Part shown: in pieces, positions 27,965-37,570 of the stretch
How positions within the stretch are numbered: position 1 is the stretch's first letter
How the letters are laid out: each line of letters begins with the position of its first letter
Assembly: GCF_000172155.1 (NCBI RefSeq)
Contig: NZ_ABIZ01000001.1
Coordinates: 186,001 to 250,000, forward strand
Reading direction: 5' to 3'
DNA from: Verrucomicrobium spinosum DSM 4136 = JCM 18804
GTDB lineage: Bacteria; Verrucomicrobiota; Verrucomicrobiia; Verrucomicrobiales; Verrucomicrobiaceae
DNA length: 64,000 nucleotides
Notes under the pieces: generated by a model
What the model saw: the letters and a program-made list of their open reading frames with translations, nothing else
What the model was told of the DNA's origin: nothing
Databases searched by the model: none
Translations under genes and position numbers: made by a program

Positions 27965-28408
27965 TCAGGCGGCGACTGCGAAAGTCGCGGCGTCGTCCGC
28001 TTCCAGAAACTCCGCCAGTGTCGTGGTCGCGGGGTCGAGACCCAGTCTGGTGCATTCTCCAGCGAACCAGTCGCCCTTTTCCGGGTCGCCATACATGGTC
28101 CAGTTGTCCACCTGGTCCGACCAAGTGGAGATTTCTTCGGCAGTTTTGCTGGCTCCATGGCTTCCAAACCAAGCGACCACTTCCTCGTCAGTCGCACCGG
28201 AACGAAGGAGGTCGAGGACTTCGTCCGCATTCACCGCCTTGAAGCCGAAAAGGGCTTGGTCGAGGGGGCAGGCATAGTGGTACTCGCCAGTTTTGTTTTC
28301 GAGCGAAGCCCGGCCTTTGTCGATCATGCGGGCCATCAATGAGTAGCCGCCCAGGCGGTGGCGGGGGCTGCGAGGGGCTTCCTTGGTCAGGTCGATTGTG
28401 TTTTTCAT
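27965..28408 (-). CDS. DUF5069 protein
   Basis: 147 residues. DUF5069 landmarks: APRSPRHRLGGYSLMARMID, KGRASLENKTGEYHYACPLD, then DEVLDLLRSGATDEEVVAWF and EISTWSDQVDNW. The family is soluble and uncharacterised. The ATG at 28408 starts directly before the conserved part; a longer in-frame start at 28450 would enter the regulatory palindrome. First gene of the DUF5069-DoxX-VOC unit and divergent from a TetR-type regulator, which likely controls it. Confidence 0.85.
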   Translation of the reverse strand: MKNTIDLTKEAPRSPRHRLGGYSLMARMIDKGRASLENKTGEYHYACPLDQALFGFKAVNADEVLDLLRSGATDEEVVAWFGSHGASKTAEEISTWSDQVDNWTMYGDPEKGDWFAGECTRLGLDPATTTLAEFLEADDAATFAVAA

Positions 28409-28442
28409 ACTCTTTAAGTGTATATTCGTCACCAGTCGCTTA

Positions 28443-28458
28443 AACGACAAGTGTCGTT
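28443..28458. promoter_or_regulatory. palindrome, candidate TetR operator
   Basis: Perfect 7-bp inverted repeat AACGACA-AG-TGTCGTT in the 79-bp gap between the divergent TetR and DUF5069 genes. Size and position fit a TetR-type operator controlling both directions. Confidence 0.6.
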
Positions 28459-28487
28459 ATTACATCACTAGACGTTTTTAGAGTCAA

Positions 28488-29066
28488 ATGCTATTTTGCC
28501 GGGTGTCCTCCCCGTGCCCCAAACTTGATCCCCGTGTTCGCAGAACGCGGCGCATGCTCTTCCAGGCGTTCCAGGAACTGCTGGCAGAGAGGGGATTTGA
28601 TCAAATTTCCGTTCAGGACATCGCCGAAAGATCCACGCTGAATCGGGCGACGTTTTACGATCATTTCCCGGACAAGTTCGCGCTGCTTGAGGCGATGATA
28701 GGGGAGCGGTTCGGCCTGGCGATTGAGGCGAGAATGGGGGGCGAGGTGGCGACCTGTGACAAGAGCCTGAGGTCACTGATCCTCGCTGCCTGCGATTTCC
28801 TCACCGAACTGGAGGCGGGATGTGACAAACACAGGCGTCAGTTCGAGCCCATCGCAGAATCCTGTGTGAGAACCATTCTTCGCGAATCCATCCTTCGCGG
28901 CCTTGAAACTCACGGCGCGAAGAACCCGGGGCTCAAGGCGACCATGGCGAGCTGGGCGATCACAGGGGCGGCCATCCAGGGGGCACGGGAGAAGAAGATG
29001 TCATCAGAGGAGCTGGCCGACGCGGTGTTGCCGACCATTCTGACAGCACTTGAGGCGGGAGGATGA
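28488..29066 (+). CDS. TetR-family transcriptional regulator
   Basis: 192 residues. N-terminal helix-turn-helix: RRMLFQAFQELLAERGFDQI, SVQDIAERSTLNRATFYDHF, then PDKFALLEAMIGERFGLAIE. The C-terminal region is an alpha-helical TetR ligand domain of no recognised subfamily; KATMASWAITGAAIQGAREK resembles the TetR_C_33-like (AcrR/YbiH type) part of many regulators. It is divergent from the DUF5069-DoxX-VOC unit with a palindrome in the gap, so repression of that unit and of itself is likely. Confidence 0.88.
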   Translation: MLFCRVSSPCPKLDPRVRRTRRMLFQAFQELLAERGFDQISVQDIAERSTLNRATFYDHFPDKFALLEAMIGERFGLAIEARMGGEVATCDKSLRSLILAACDFLTELEAGCDKHRRQFEPIAESCVRTILRESILRGLETHGAKNPGLKATMASWAITGAAIQGAREKKMSSEELADAVLPTILTALEAGG

Positions 29067-29098
29067 ATCCGCACCTGGGCCTGGGCCTTTGTCCTGGC

Positions 29099-29494
29099 CT
29101 ATTCGACAGATCCGGCTGATGGCAGTGCGCACACCTCCATGCTCCGAATCAAACCACCCTCAAGGGTGAAGCAATGCCCTACACGCCCCTCGGCAAGAGC
29201 GGTGCCTGCGAGGTCGCGCACGAGCTGATGCACCTCAACCACGATGTGCCCGTTGTCTTCAAGATGAAACACCAACGGTTCCACCTTCGGGTCAATCTCG
29301 CTCCATTGTTCTTTCCAATAAGCGCCCACCTCTTGCGGGCCGCGAACAAAGCCGCCTTTGAACGCCCTTGGCCAGGTGACGTCAGGTGTCATGAGGGCGA
29401 CGGCGGCGGCGATGTCCCGCGAATTGAAGGCCGCATAGGCTGCGCGGAGCAGCCCGGCTTCAGGTGAAGACTGGTCTAGAGGTGCGCTTGGCAT
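29099..29494 (-). CDS. NTF2-like (SnoaL-type) protein
   Basis: 131 residues, with the cone-fold pattern LLRAAYAAFNSRDIAAAVAL and MTPDVTWPRAFKGGFVRGP, then GAYWKEQWSEIDPKVEPLVF, VVEVHQLVRDLAGTALAEGR and VGHCFTLEGGLIRSMEV. NTF2-like proteins include isomerases, ring-hydroxylating subunits and many binding proteins of unknown role. It converges with the TetR gene, 32 bp away. Confidence 0.85.
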   Translation of the reverse strand: MPSAPLDQSSPEAGLLRAAYAAFNSRDIAAAVALMTPDVTWPRAFKGGFVRGPQEVGAYWKEQWSEIDPKVEPLVFHLEDNGHIVVEVHQLVRDLAGTALAEGRVGHCFTLEGGLIRSMEVCALPSAGSVE

Positions 29495-29763
29495 GGTGTA
29501 AGTGAGAGAGTTTGTAGGAGAGAGGAGAGCTCATTTGAGCAATGAAATGGCGCTGCGGCAAACGTTGAGCACTTGTTGAGCATCAACCAGAGCTTTATGC
29601 TCTCTTGTAAGCTCCATGTATCAAGCAATATGGTCTTCACCCAACTCCATCGCAGATGGTTCCTGATCGCAATGGTGCTGGCTTCAACCCTGGCACTCGT
29701 GCCCGGAATTCCTTTGAGGGTTGCAGAATGCAAGCATACTCATAGCCGGAACTTCGGCTGGCC

Positions 29764-30735
<972 letters not shown>

Positions 30736-31845
30736 TCAAGGTTGAAACACCCGCATCACTTCATGGTAGGCAGGCTTGGGTGCCCCGTTTCGATCGAACA
30801 GCAGTGGATGATTGTCACGCTTCCAGGGGAAGTCGTTCAACCAGCTCTGTCCGTCGTGGAGGTTCCAGAAAGAGACGCGCGCGATGGTATCGGAGTACTT
30901 GTTAAAGAGCCGGAAGAGTTGGGCATACTGCGCGGCCTGTCGTTGCAGGATTTCCGGAGGGCAGCCCTGTGCATAGGGATTGTGCTTGGAGAGAGTCGCA
31001 CGCTCCGCACCATTGTCCGCCCACCAGCGCCCGCGCGGAATGACGTCGATGTCCAGCTCGGAGATGACGACTTTCATCTTCATGGCACGCATGGCCTGCA
31101 GGGTTTTTTCCAGGGCTTCAAACGGGACCAAGTCCAGTTCGTAGTGCCCCTGCAGCCCAATGGCGTGTACGGGAATCTTCTGGGCGCGGAGTGATTCGAT
31201 CAGACGGATCATGCTCTGGCGTTTCCCCTCCAGTTCATTGTTGTAGTCGTTGTAGATCAGCATGGCCTCAGGGTCTGCGGCATGAGCGTAGGCGAAGGCG
31301 TTTGCGATGAACTCCTCCCCACAAGCCCTGCTCCAGCACGAGTCGCGCAAGTAGCCCGCCCCATCGTCGAGCGCCTCATTGACGACGTCCCACATCGCTA
31401 TTTTCCCGCGATAGCGGCCCACAACGTTCTCAATGTGTGCCTTCATGCGCTCCAGCAGCAGGTCACGGGAAGCGGGCTGGTCCCCCGCTTTGCTGAACCA
31501 GGAAGGGGTGCGGTCATCTTTCGCCCAGACGAGGCAATGCCCCACCACCTTCAGATTGTGAGCCCGGGCAAACTCAACAAAGCGATCGGGGACTTCGAAG
31601 GACCACGCACCGGGTTGCGCCTGAACGGCTGCGGGTTTCATGCTGTTCTCCGGAGTGATATAGGAAAACTGGGAGGTGAGCAGGGGCCAGTCTTGTGGCC
31701 GCTCAAAGACCCGATCAGTGATGCCCACCCCCATGGAGAACGGCACCACCGTTTTTAATGTCTCAGTGCCGAAGCTGGTGATGCTGACAAGGCAAAGGGC
31801 GGTCGAAAGGAGGAGGCTTCCGGGAGATGGCGAGGCAGGTTTCAT
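30736..31845 (-). CDS. GH10 endo-1,4-beta-xylanase
   Basis: 369 residues, secreted (SLLLSTALCLVSITSFG). Glycoside hydrolase family 10: FSYITPENSMKPAAVQ, GHCLVWAKDDRTPSWF, acid/base Glu157 in MWDVVNEALDDG, nucleophile Glu263 in VVISELDIDV, and VSFWNLHDGQSWLNDF near the end. The enzyme cleaves internal beta-1,4 bonds of xylan. No carbohydrate-binding module is attached. The start at 31845 is set by the signal peptide. Together with the esterase downstream it would deacylate and cut decorated xylan; it is divergent from the Gfo/Idh/MocA gene at 32118. Confidence 0.95.
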   Translation of the reverse strand: MKPASPSPGSLLLSTALCLVSITSFGTETLKTVVPFSMGVGITDRVFERPQDWPLLTSQFSYITPENSMKPAAVQAQPGAWSFEVPDRFVEFARAHNLKVVGHCLVWAKDDRTPSWFSKAGDQPASRDLLLERMKAHIENVVGRYRGKIAMWDVVNEALDDGAGYLRDSCWSRACGEEFIANAFAYAHAADPEAMLIYNDYNNELEGKRQSMIRLIESLRAQKIPVHAIGLQGHYELDLVPFEALEKTLQAMRAMKMKVVISELDIDVIPRGRWWADNGAERATLSKHNPYAQGCPPEILQRQAAQYAQLFRLFNKYSDTIARVSFWNLHDGQSWLNDFPWKRDNHPLLFDRNGAPKPAYHEVMRVFQP

Positions 31846-32117
31846 AGTGGGCGCGTCATCCATTCACCCTTGTTTGGAGGGGCATGGCGAGATCCGTCGG
31901 CTGACTTTCTTTGTGGCAAATCAGACAAGGTTCGCAAGGAGGAGGCTGCGGCCGTGGGGCAACCACGCGTCGTCACCCTTTGGAACTTGGTGGGTCGCTT
32001 GCCGAAAAACCGGAGGTCCTGACGCCGTTACTGATGATGCGCCCGTCAGCTCGCAACCGGCGTCTTTTGTCCCGTTGCCTACGGTGAGCCCATCGCCTGT
32101 CCCTGTTATTTGAAATC

Positions 32118-33551
32118 ATGAAACCATCCGACCCTCTGCCCCAGCCATCCCGCCGCCGCTTCGTCAAACAATCGCTCTCTGCGGGGTTCGGCTTTACCTT
32201 TCTGCCGGCCTACCTCACCAGCGCCCGGGCCGCCGACAATCCCAAACTCCCGCCGAGCCGCCGGATCAATCTGGGCTGCATCGGCGTAGGCGGGCGTGCT
32301 GGCAGTGTCATTCCCGGGCTGACGGCCGCCGGTTCCGCAGCACCTGTTGCCTTCGTGGACGTGGATTTTGTGACGGCCAAGGGCGTGGAGAAGAACCTGG
32401 CGGCGTTCCCTGATGTGAAGCGCTTCAACGATTTCCGGGTGATGCTGGACGAGATGGGCAAAGACATTGACGCGGTCAGCGTCGTCACGCCAGATCACAC
32501 GCACTTTACCGCTGCGATCCATGCGATGGCCCTGGGCAAGCATGTGTATGTGGAGAAGCCCCTGACGCACACCTTTGAGGAGGCGGAGATCCTCATGCGT
32601 GCGGAGAAGAAGTTCAAGGTGGTCACCCAAATGGGCAACCAGGGCCACACCTCGGCGGGGGCAAACCAGTTCAAGCAGATGCTCGCGGCAGGAATCGTCG
32701 ATGACATCGTGAAGATCGAAGCGTGGAAGTCGCCCTCCCTGTGGTTCATGAATGCGGCCGAGCGCATCCCCGGCTATCCTGCGGAGGAGCCCATGCCAGA
32801 GTCCCTGAAGAGCTGGGACCTGTGGTGCGGTCCGCGCGAGAAGAAGGCCTACAGCAAGATGTACCATCCCTTCAACTGGCGCGGCTTCCACGTCTATGGC
32901 GGCGGCATGTTCGGCGACTGGGGCGCGCACATCATCGACTTTGCCCACCATCATCTGAAGCTGGGCCTGCCCACCAAGATCACGCCGCTGGAGCTGGCGG
33001 ACTACAACCAGGTGAGCTTCCCGCTCACTTCCGACATCCGCTTTGAATTCGCTGCTCGTGGGGAGAAGCTGCCTGCGGTGGAGCTTCACTGGCGGGCGGG
33101 CGAGGTGAAGGTGCAGATCGAGGAAAAATACGGCGATCCCGACAAGGACGGCAAGCTGGTGGCGCCAAAGCCGGGCAAGGCGGGCACGCTGCTCCATCGC
33201 AAGCAGGGCGACTACCTGGTGCAGCGTGGCTCGCATGACAGCCACTCCCTGGTGTACCCGCGCAAGCAGATGGTGGAGTTCAAGGAAGCCATGGGGCTGA
33301 AGCCGCCGAAGCTGAACCACTTTGAGAGCTTCGTGCAGGCCTGCTTGGGCAACGGTACCACCGAGTCCCCTTTCGGCATCTCGGGCGAGCTCACGCAGGT
33401 GTTGAATCTGGGCATGATCGCCGAGTACTTGAACGTCGAGTTGAACTTTGACCCAAAGACGAAGCGCTTCATTGGCAACGATGCCGCCAACGCTCTGCTG
33501 TCGGGTGCCGCTCCGCGTGCCGAGTGGGCTGACTGCTACAAACTGGCATAA
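32118..33551 (+). CDS. Tat-exported Gfo/Idh/MocA oxidoreductase
   Basis: 477 residues. Twin-arginine signal (SRRRFVKQSLSAGFGFTFLP). Rossmann fold with INLGCIGVGGRAGSVIPG, PVAFVDVD, DAVSVVTPDHTHFTAAIHAM, then the family signature HVYVEKPLTH, TQMGNQGHTSAG and HVYGGGMFGDWGAHIIDFAH. Exported members of this family are abundant in Planctomycetota and Verrucomicrobiota and act on sugars or glycosides with a tightly bound NAD(P), including glycosidases that use redox chemistry. The substrate is unknown. Divergent from the xylanase. Confidence 0.93.
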   Translation: MKPSDPLPQPSRRRFVKQSLSAGFGFTFLPAYLTSARAADNPKLPPSRRINLGCIGVGGRAGSVIPGLTAAGSAAPVAFVDVDFVTAKGVEKNLAAFPDVKRFNDFRVMLDEMGKDIDAVSVVTPDHTHFTAAIHAMALGKHVYVEKPLTHTFEEAEILMRAEKKFKVVTQMGNQGHTSAGANQFKQMLAAGIVDDIVKIEAWKSPSLWFMNAAERIPGYPAEEPMPESLKSWDLWCGPREKKAYSKMYHPFNWRGFHVYGGGMFGDWGAHIIDFAHHHLKLGLPTKITPLELADYNQVSFPLTSDIRFEFAARGEKLPAVELHWRAGEVKVQIEEKYGDPDKDGKLVAPKPGKAGTLLHRKQGDYLVQRGSHDSHSLVYPRKQMVEFKEAMGLKPPKLNHFESFVQACLGNGTTESPFGISGELTQVLNLGMIAEYLNVELNFDPKTKRFIGNDAANALLSGAAPRAEWADCYKLA

Positions 33552-33599
33552 GCCACCTGCAGAGGGCCGACGTTGCTGACAAAGCGGCTCTTGTCTTTT

Positions 33600-33646
33600 G
33601 CCTTTGAGTCGGCGTTGTCTTCCAAAAGACGACGCTGCTCAAAGGC
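33600..33646. terminator. strong hairpin between convergent genes
   Basis: GCCTTTGAG at 33600-33608 pairs with CTCAAAGGC at 33638-33646; the inner part (GGCGTTGTCTT and AAGACGACGC) continues the stem with few mismatches. There is no T-run. Position between converging gene ends suggests a two-way transcription barrier. Confidence 0.6.
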
Positions 33647-33691
33647 TCCCCATGCGATCCAGGCCACGCGGGCGGCGCATTCCGGCTGTCT

Positions 33692-34147
33692 TCAGCTTCT
33701 CGGCTTCTCGAACCAGAGTTTCATCACCAGCGCCGTCCATGTCGGAAAGGCCCCCACTGCGGGCAAGACTTCTGGAATCAACACCAAAGCGATCTCCCAG
33801 CGGAATCCCCAGATCGCCAGAAGGGTAATGCAAGCCAGCCCGTCAGCCATCCAGCCCGATGGCGGAGCAAAGTCACATGCGTCAGCAATGACGGCCACTA
33901 CGAGAGAGATCAACGGGCGGAAGATGGGACGCTGAGCAGGACCAGAACGGGAGCTCTGCGAGGAGCGTGCCATTCTCTCCTCAAAGGAAGGTCTTGAATG
34001 GGCAGGGGAGGGACTCGCCTGGAGACGAGGGCTGTGCAATCCAGCGTCCGGTTCTGGGTGGCCGCCACTGCCCGACTCTCTAGGACTAGATCCGGTGCTG
34101 CGTGAAGGCGTCGAATTCTGCGGACGCTTTGGAATTAGTGAGCTCAT
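33692..34147 (-). CDS. small membrane protein of the GTPase locus
   Basis: 151 residues. The first ~75 are Ser/Pro/Arg-rich and polar. Two hydrophobic segments follow: FRPLISLVVAVIADACDF and a longer WMADGLACITLLAIWGFRWE with ALVLIPEVLPAVGAF. I recognise no family. The gene is the last of six in the minus-strand arm, 51 bp after the membrane-anchored orphan, so it probably shares its transcript. A partner or pore-like membrane component of the locus is a guess from context only. Low-complexity N-terminus and lack of a known family make this the least certain gene of the locus. Confidence 0.6.
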   Translation of the reverse strand: MSSLIPKRPQNSTPSRSTGSSPRESGSGGHPEPDAGLHSPRLQASPSPAHSRPSFEERMARSSQSSRSGPAQRPIFRPLISLVVAVIADACDFAPPSGWMADGLACITLLAIWGFRWEIALVLIPEVLPAVGAFPTWTALVMKLWFEKPRS

Positions 34148-34198
34148 AACGGGTCAGGAAAGATCTCGTTTTTTTGAATCACGGTTCCGATTGGATCG

Positions 34199-35170
34199 TC
34201 ACTCAGGCCGGGTGCTTCGCGACGCGGGTGATGAGTTCTCTTTCTTATCCTTCCCACTGTTTTCTTCGTCACGTTGGCGATCGTCTTCCTCGCGAGAGGT
34301 TCGAGAACTATCTGAACGATGAGGAACGGTCCTTTGCGGTTGAGGGGTGGGAGGGGCCTCGGGTTCATTCCCGCCACCGAACAAGCCTTTCACCCAACCA
34401 AAAAGGCCACGTTTTGCAGGCTCTCGGGGTGTCTGTTGATTGTATGCAGCTTCGGCGAGGCCCCGGTTGTATCCTTTCACTTCACCGGCGGCGAGTCCGG
34501 AATTGTAGCCCTGCCGATAGCAGCCATGCATACAGATGCTTGCCAGGACCACACCGGCTACGGCCCCAAGGGGCCTCCATGCTGGCAATTTGATTTGGAA
34601 CGGACTCGACGCTGGGAGGGGAGCGTCTACAGGCGGCGGGGGAATCTTTGGTGGCGGCGCGGCGAAGACGACAACGGAGGGATCCTTGTCACTGATGCCC
34701 CAATGCCCCTCCCGACGAGGAGCGTTGAGCAGGCGGCCCAGCGTCGTCTGACCAGCACTGGGAAGATACTCGGAAGCTTGCAAGGGCTGGAGCGGCTTGA
34801 CGTTGAGAGGGAGGCTGCGTTCGGTGCTGAAGTGCTTCAGCACGTTTGTCACCAATGGCGAGGTCCAGTCGCCAGGAGCGCGCAACTTGCAGAGGACAAA
34901 GAAATACCGGCCAGGTCTGCCGAAGCGATCCCGCCCGCCGGAATAGACACGGTATGCCCAAAAAGTGTCGCCCCCTTCGTCGATGACGCCGTACCATTCA
35001 GCCCGGTCGTCGCTCCAGTCGCGGATCTTGGCTGGCCAGCCTTTGTGCACCTGTCTTGCGGCCTCGTTCCAGTCGGCATCGGTTTGCACATTGGACCACT
35101 GCCACTCTTCGCCCCCGATGTGATACGGATCAAAGACGGCAATTCCGTTGTCGTAAGGGATCGATGACAT
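34199..35170 (-). CDS. membrane-anchored protein of the GTPase locus, unknown family
   Basis: 323 residues from the ATG at 35170. N-terminal globular domain at about 1-130 (FDPYHIGGEEWQWSNVQTDA, AEWYGVIDEGGDTFWAYRVY, GGRDRFGRPGRYFFVLCKL); the D-x-x-GRPG-x-x-F segment recalls GTPase-associated proteins of bacterial conflict systems, an impression I could not test. Then a Pro-rich linker (APPPKIPPPPVDAPLP), one transmembrane helix (LGAVAGVVLASICMHGC, about 201-217), Gly/Tyr-rich short repeats (GYNSGLAAGEVKGYNRGLAE) and a charged tail. It is 28 bp downstream of the GTPase-PLAT gene in the same direction. A longer in-frame start at 35299 would overlap that gene and is rejected. Likely a membrane partner of the GTPases. 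Confidence 0.75.
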   Translation of the reverse strand: MSSIPYDNGIAVFDPYHIGGEEWQWSNVQTDADWNEAARQVHKGWPAKIRDWSDDRAEWYGVIDEGGDTFWAYRVYSGGRDRFGRPGRYFFVLCKLRAPGDWTSPLVTNVLKHFSTERSLPLNVKPLQPLQASEYLPSAGQTTLGRLLNAPRREGHWGISDKDPSVVVFAAPPPKIPPPPVDAPLPASSPFQIKLPAWRPLGAVAGVVLASICMHGCYRQGYNSGLAAGEVKGYNRGLAEAAYNQQTPREPAKRGLFGWVKGLFGGGNEPEAPPTPQPQRTVPHRSDSSRTSREEDDRQRDEENSGKDKKENSSPASRSTRPE

Positions 35171-35198
35171 GATGGAAAGGGAAAAGAGAAGAGTTAAA

Positions 35199-36491
35199 CT
35201 AGGAGGCGGGTCCGGGTTGCAGCGGTTTGGCGCAACCGCCTCTGTCATTGGACAGCCAGTTGTAGTAGGGAAACGTGGTGGTGCTGAGCAGTTCTCCATA
35301 ACGGAACTGCTTCACCTCGATGAAATCCAAGTGCCAACCGCCTCGCTTGGAGTCGTCATGCGCCACGTTTACACTCTGTATTTTGCCGACCCGGGACGCT
35401 CGCAGGTTGTTGAAGGTATCCACCTGGCCCGTTTCGAAAGCATCTTTGGAGCTCGCAGACGGCTTGAGACCATTGAATGTCAATGTGTCACTTTTCCCCT
35501 CTTCGCCATAGATGGTGAGAGTGACGATGGCATCGGTGCCCTCTTTGTGGGCTGGAAATCCCAACTCCTGGCTCTTTTGTACTTCGACAGGTTTGTCCGG
35601 ATCCAATGGGTCTGGCACGTGGTCATGAGTCTTGAACGTCACCTGATAGGTGAAAGCGTTGTATTCCCTCCAGAAGAGGAGGGCACCTGCCGCCAGGCTG
35701 AGCCCCAGAACGGCGGCACCCACATTCATCAGCACGCGCCTGAACCGAAATTGTCCCAGTTGTTTGCGAATGTAGGAGGTGATCAGCCTCATGTCCCCCG
35801 CTGTCAGAGGTGCCTTGGGTACGGAGAACAGCATGTCGTCCTGGTGGACTATTTCCGTGACCACGCTGGAGACCGGAATGAATGGCACATTTGCCTGTTC
35901 GATAGCGCCGCACAATTCCGGCAAGTGCCTTACCTGCTCCAGAAGGACTGACTTTAGGTCGTGGGTTGCGTCCAGCAGACCGGCATATTGATCAATCTTT
36001 GTCACGACGACCGCGCGGCTTTTTGACCTCCATCGACTGTTGTCTAGAAATGCGCTGAGCAGGAAGGCATTCTCACCGGGAGCATTCTCCCGGGTTTCTG
36101 AAAAGAAATCTTCCAGGTTGAGAAAGAAGAGCATGGTGTTTGCCGCATCCAGGTGCTGGCGGATGGCCAGCATCTCTGGATTGGTCTCGACCTCGGGCAG
36201 ATTTTTGAGCACTTTGCGCAACTGTTTGCCGTCGCAGTCCAACATCTCCAGCTCGTGTTTCTTGCTCTGGATGCCGATGCGCCAGAACAGACGGTGGAGT
36301 TGTCCTGTTACGGTGGATGGCGGCCAGTTGCCGTCGGCCATGGCAGTTCTTGCCGTGGCCACATACTCCGCCGTGGCGAAGTCCTTGGGCTGCATTTGCA
36401 GATCCTTGGCATGCTCCTGCACGTAGCTGCCGAGCATGGCGAGAAAGACGGTCTTTCCGGAACCGTCAGGTCCGACGATGACAAGCTTCAT
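35199..36491 (-). CDS. GTPase with transmembrane helix and C-terminal PLAT/LH2 domain
   Basis: 430 residues. P-loop GPDGSGKT (7-14), a G3-like LDCDG (85-88), and G4 TKID (164-167), so an intact small GTPase of about 250 residues. One transmembrane helix follows (about 254-274). Residues 318-415 match a PLAT/LH2 beta-sandwich: AIVTLTIYGEEGKSDTL, FETGQVDTFNN, GKIQSVNVAHDDSKRGGWHL, DFIEVKQ and the family-closing FPYYNWLSNDRG. PLAT domains bind lipids or membrane proteins and are best known from lipoxygenases and polycystins; linkage to a GTPase through a membrane helix is unusual. The topology would put GTPase and PLAT on opposite sides of the membrane. The start overlaps the stop of the dynamin-like gene by four bases. 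Confidence 0.85.
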   Translation of the reverse strand: MKLVIVGPDGSGKTVFLAMLGSYVQEHAKDLQMQPKDFATAEYVATARTAMADGNWPPSTVTGQLHRLFWRIGIQSKKHELEMLDCDGKQLRKVLKNLPEVETNPEMLAIRQHLDAANTMLFFLNLEDFFSETRENAPGENAFLLSAFLDNSRWRSKSRAVVVTKIDQYAGLLDATHDLKSVLLEQVRHLPELCGAIEQANVPFIPVSSVVTEIVHQDDMLFSVPKAPLTAGDMRLITSYIRKQLGQFRFRRVLMNVGAAVLGLSLAAGALLFWREYNAFTYQVTFKTHDHVPDPLDPDKPVEVQKSQELGFPAHKEGTDAIVTLTIYGEEGKSDTLTFNGLKPSASSKDAFETGQVDTFNNLRASRVGKIQSVNVAHDDSKRGGWHLDFIEVKQFRYGELLSTTTFPYYNWLSNDRGGCAKPLQPGPAS

Positions 36492-37549
36492 GGTGTGATG
36501 CGCAAAATCAGTTCATGGGCCCCCTGAGTTGCCTTCAGATTCTCCAGTTTGTCCGACCGCCAGGGTACGGTGCGCAGCGCGGCCTGACGGAGCGGTTCGC
36601 GCGCCAGTTCCGCGAAGTCATCGCAGGCATGGACAACTTGCTCATGGTGCAGGCGCTGTCGTGCGGTGATGGAGGCTCGCTCTTCGATGAGAGCGTGAAG
36701 GCTGTCGATGTTGGACTCGACGAGCTTCTGTTCATCCTTTTTCTGATAGGCATGGATCGCCCACTTCGCCTGCACGAACAGGAACTGGCAGAGCGGGAAA
36801 AGATGAGAGAACTGGTGTTGGAATTTTGCCATCTCCTCCTCATTTTTTTCGGGATTGCTTTCCCAGCGTGTCACCACGACCGTGCTGCAGAGGTCCTGGA
36901 GATCTCTGAAAAACTCAACCTCCCTGGGGCTGGTCTTCCAGTTGTTGGCGTCTCCCCGCACGCAGAAGAGCACCTCGTTCACATGGGTGCGGACGTACTG
37001 GATGATCTCAGCATCCTGTTCCGGTCCCGTGATGGCTTCCGCTGCTCCGCATCCTGGCATGTCCACCAGCACCAGCCCCTCAGGCAGCCCTGGCAGAGGT
37101 CCTCTGACGATGATGCGGATGATCGACTTTGCCGCATGCTCATCAACATCAAAGACAAGCTGCCGCAACCGGACTGAGAGACGGGTGGCATCGTCAAATG
37201 TCTCTCTCTTGATGTGCAGCCCCGTGTGGTAGGATGTTATGGACCAGGAGTCGCCCTTTTCGTACTCGACCGGCACTGCCGTGGCCGCTCCATTCCGACG
37301 GGGAGCGACCGGCTCACGCAACAGCGCCTGCGCCAGGGTAGATTTTCCCACGTTTGTCAGCCCGATCATCGAAACCACATAGCGTTCGTTGGCCAGCGCG
37401 CGCGTTCGATGAAACAGCGGCATGAGACGCTGGGCCTGAAAATCTCGCAAGAACATCGCGAATTGCGCATGACCGGGCCGGGGATTCGCAGCCAGATTGC
37501 GAGCCGTGTCCTGAAACAACATCACCAGAGATGAAATGAGCTGATCCAT
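36488..37549 (-). CDS. dynamin-like GTPase, short form
   Basis: 353 residues. P-loop GLTNVGKST (63-71), G3 DMPG (163-166) after EGLVLV, and a degenerate G4 TRWE in STVVVTRWESN where T/NKxD is usual. Residues around 76-90 (LLREPVAPRRNGAATAVPVE) fit the switch I region of dynamin-superfamily proteins (T preceding V-P-V). No transmembrane segment is evident. It is followed by the GTPase-PLAT gene with a four-base overlap and preceded by a longer dynamin-like gene, 21 bp away. Paired dynamin-like genes commonly form heteromers that remodel membranes; that role is inferred here. Confidence 0.84.
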   Translation of the reverse strand: MDQLISSLVMLFQDTARNLAANPRPGHAQFAMFLRDFQAQRLMPLFHRTRALANERYVVSMIGLTNVGKSTLAQALLREPVAPRRNGAATAVPVEYEKGDSWSITSYHTGLHIKRETFDDATRLSVRLRQLVFDVDEHAAKSIIRIIVRGPLPGLPEGLVLVDMPGCGAAEAITGPEQDAEIIQYVRTHVNEVLFCVRGDANNWKTSPREVEFFRDLQDLCSTVVVTRWESNPEKNEEEMAKFQHQFSHLFPLCQFLFVQAKWAIHAYQKKDEQKLVESNIDSLHALIEERASITARQRLHHEQVVHACDDFAELAREPLRQAALRTVPWRSDKLENLKATQGAHELILRITP

Positions 37550-37570
37550 ACGCAGAACAATTTGGGGAAC

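Noticed and set aside
35171-35299. Earlier start for the membrane-anchored orphan
   Set aside because: It would overlap the GTPase-PLAT gene by about 100 bp and adds Pro/Ser-rich non-conserved sequence.
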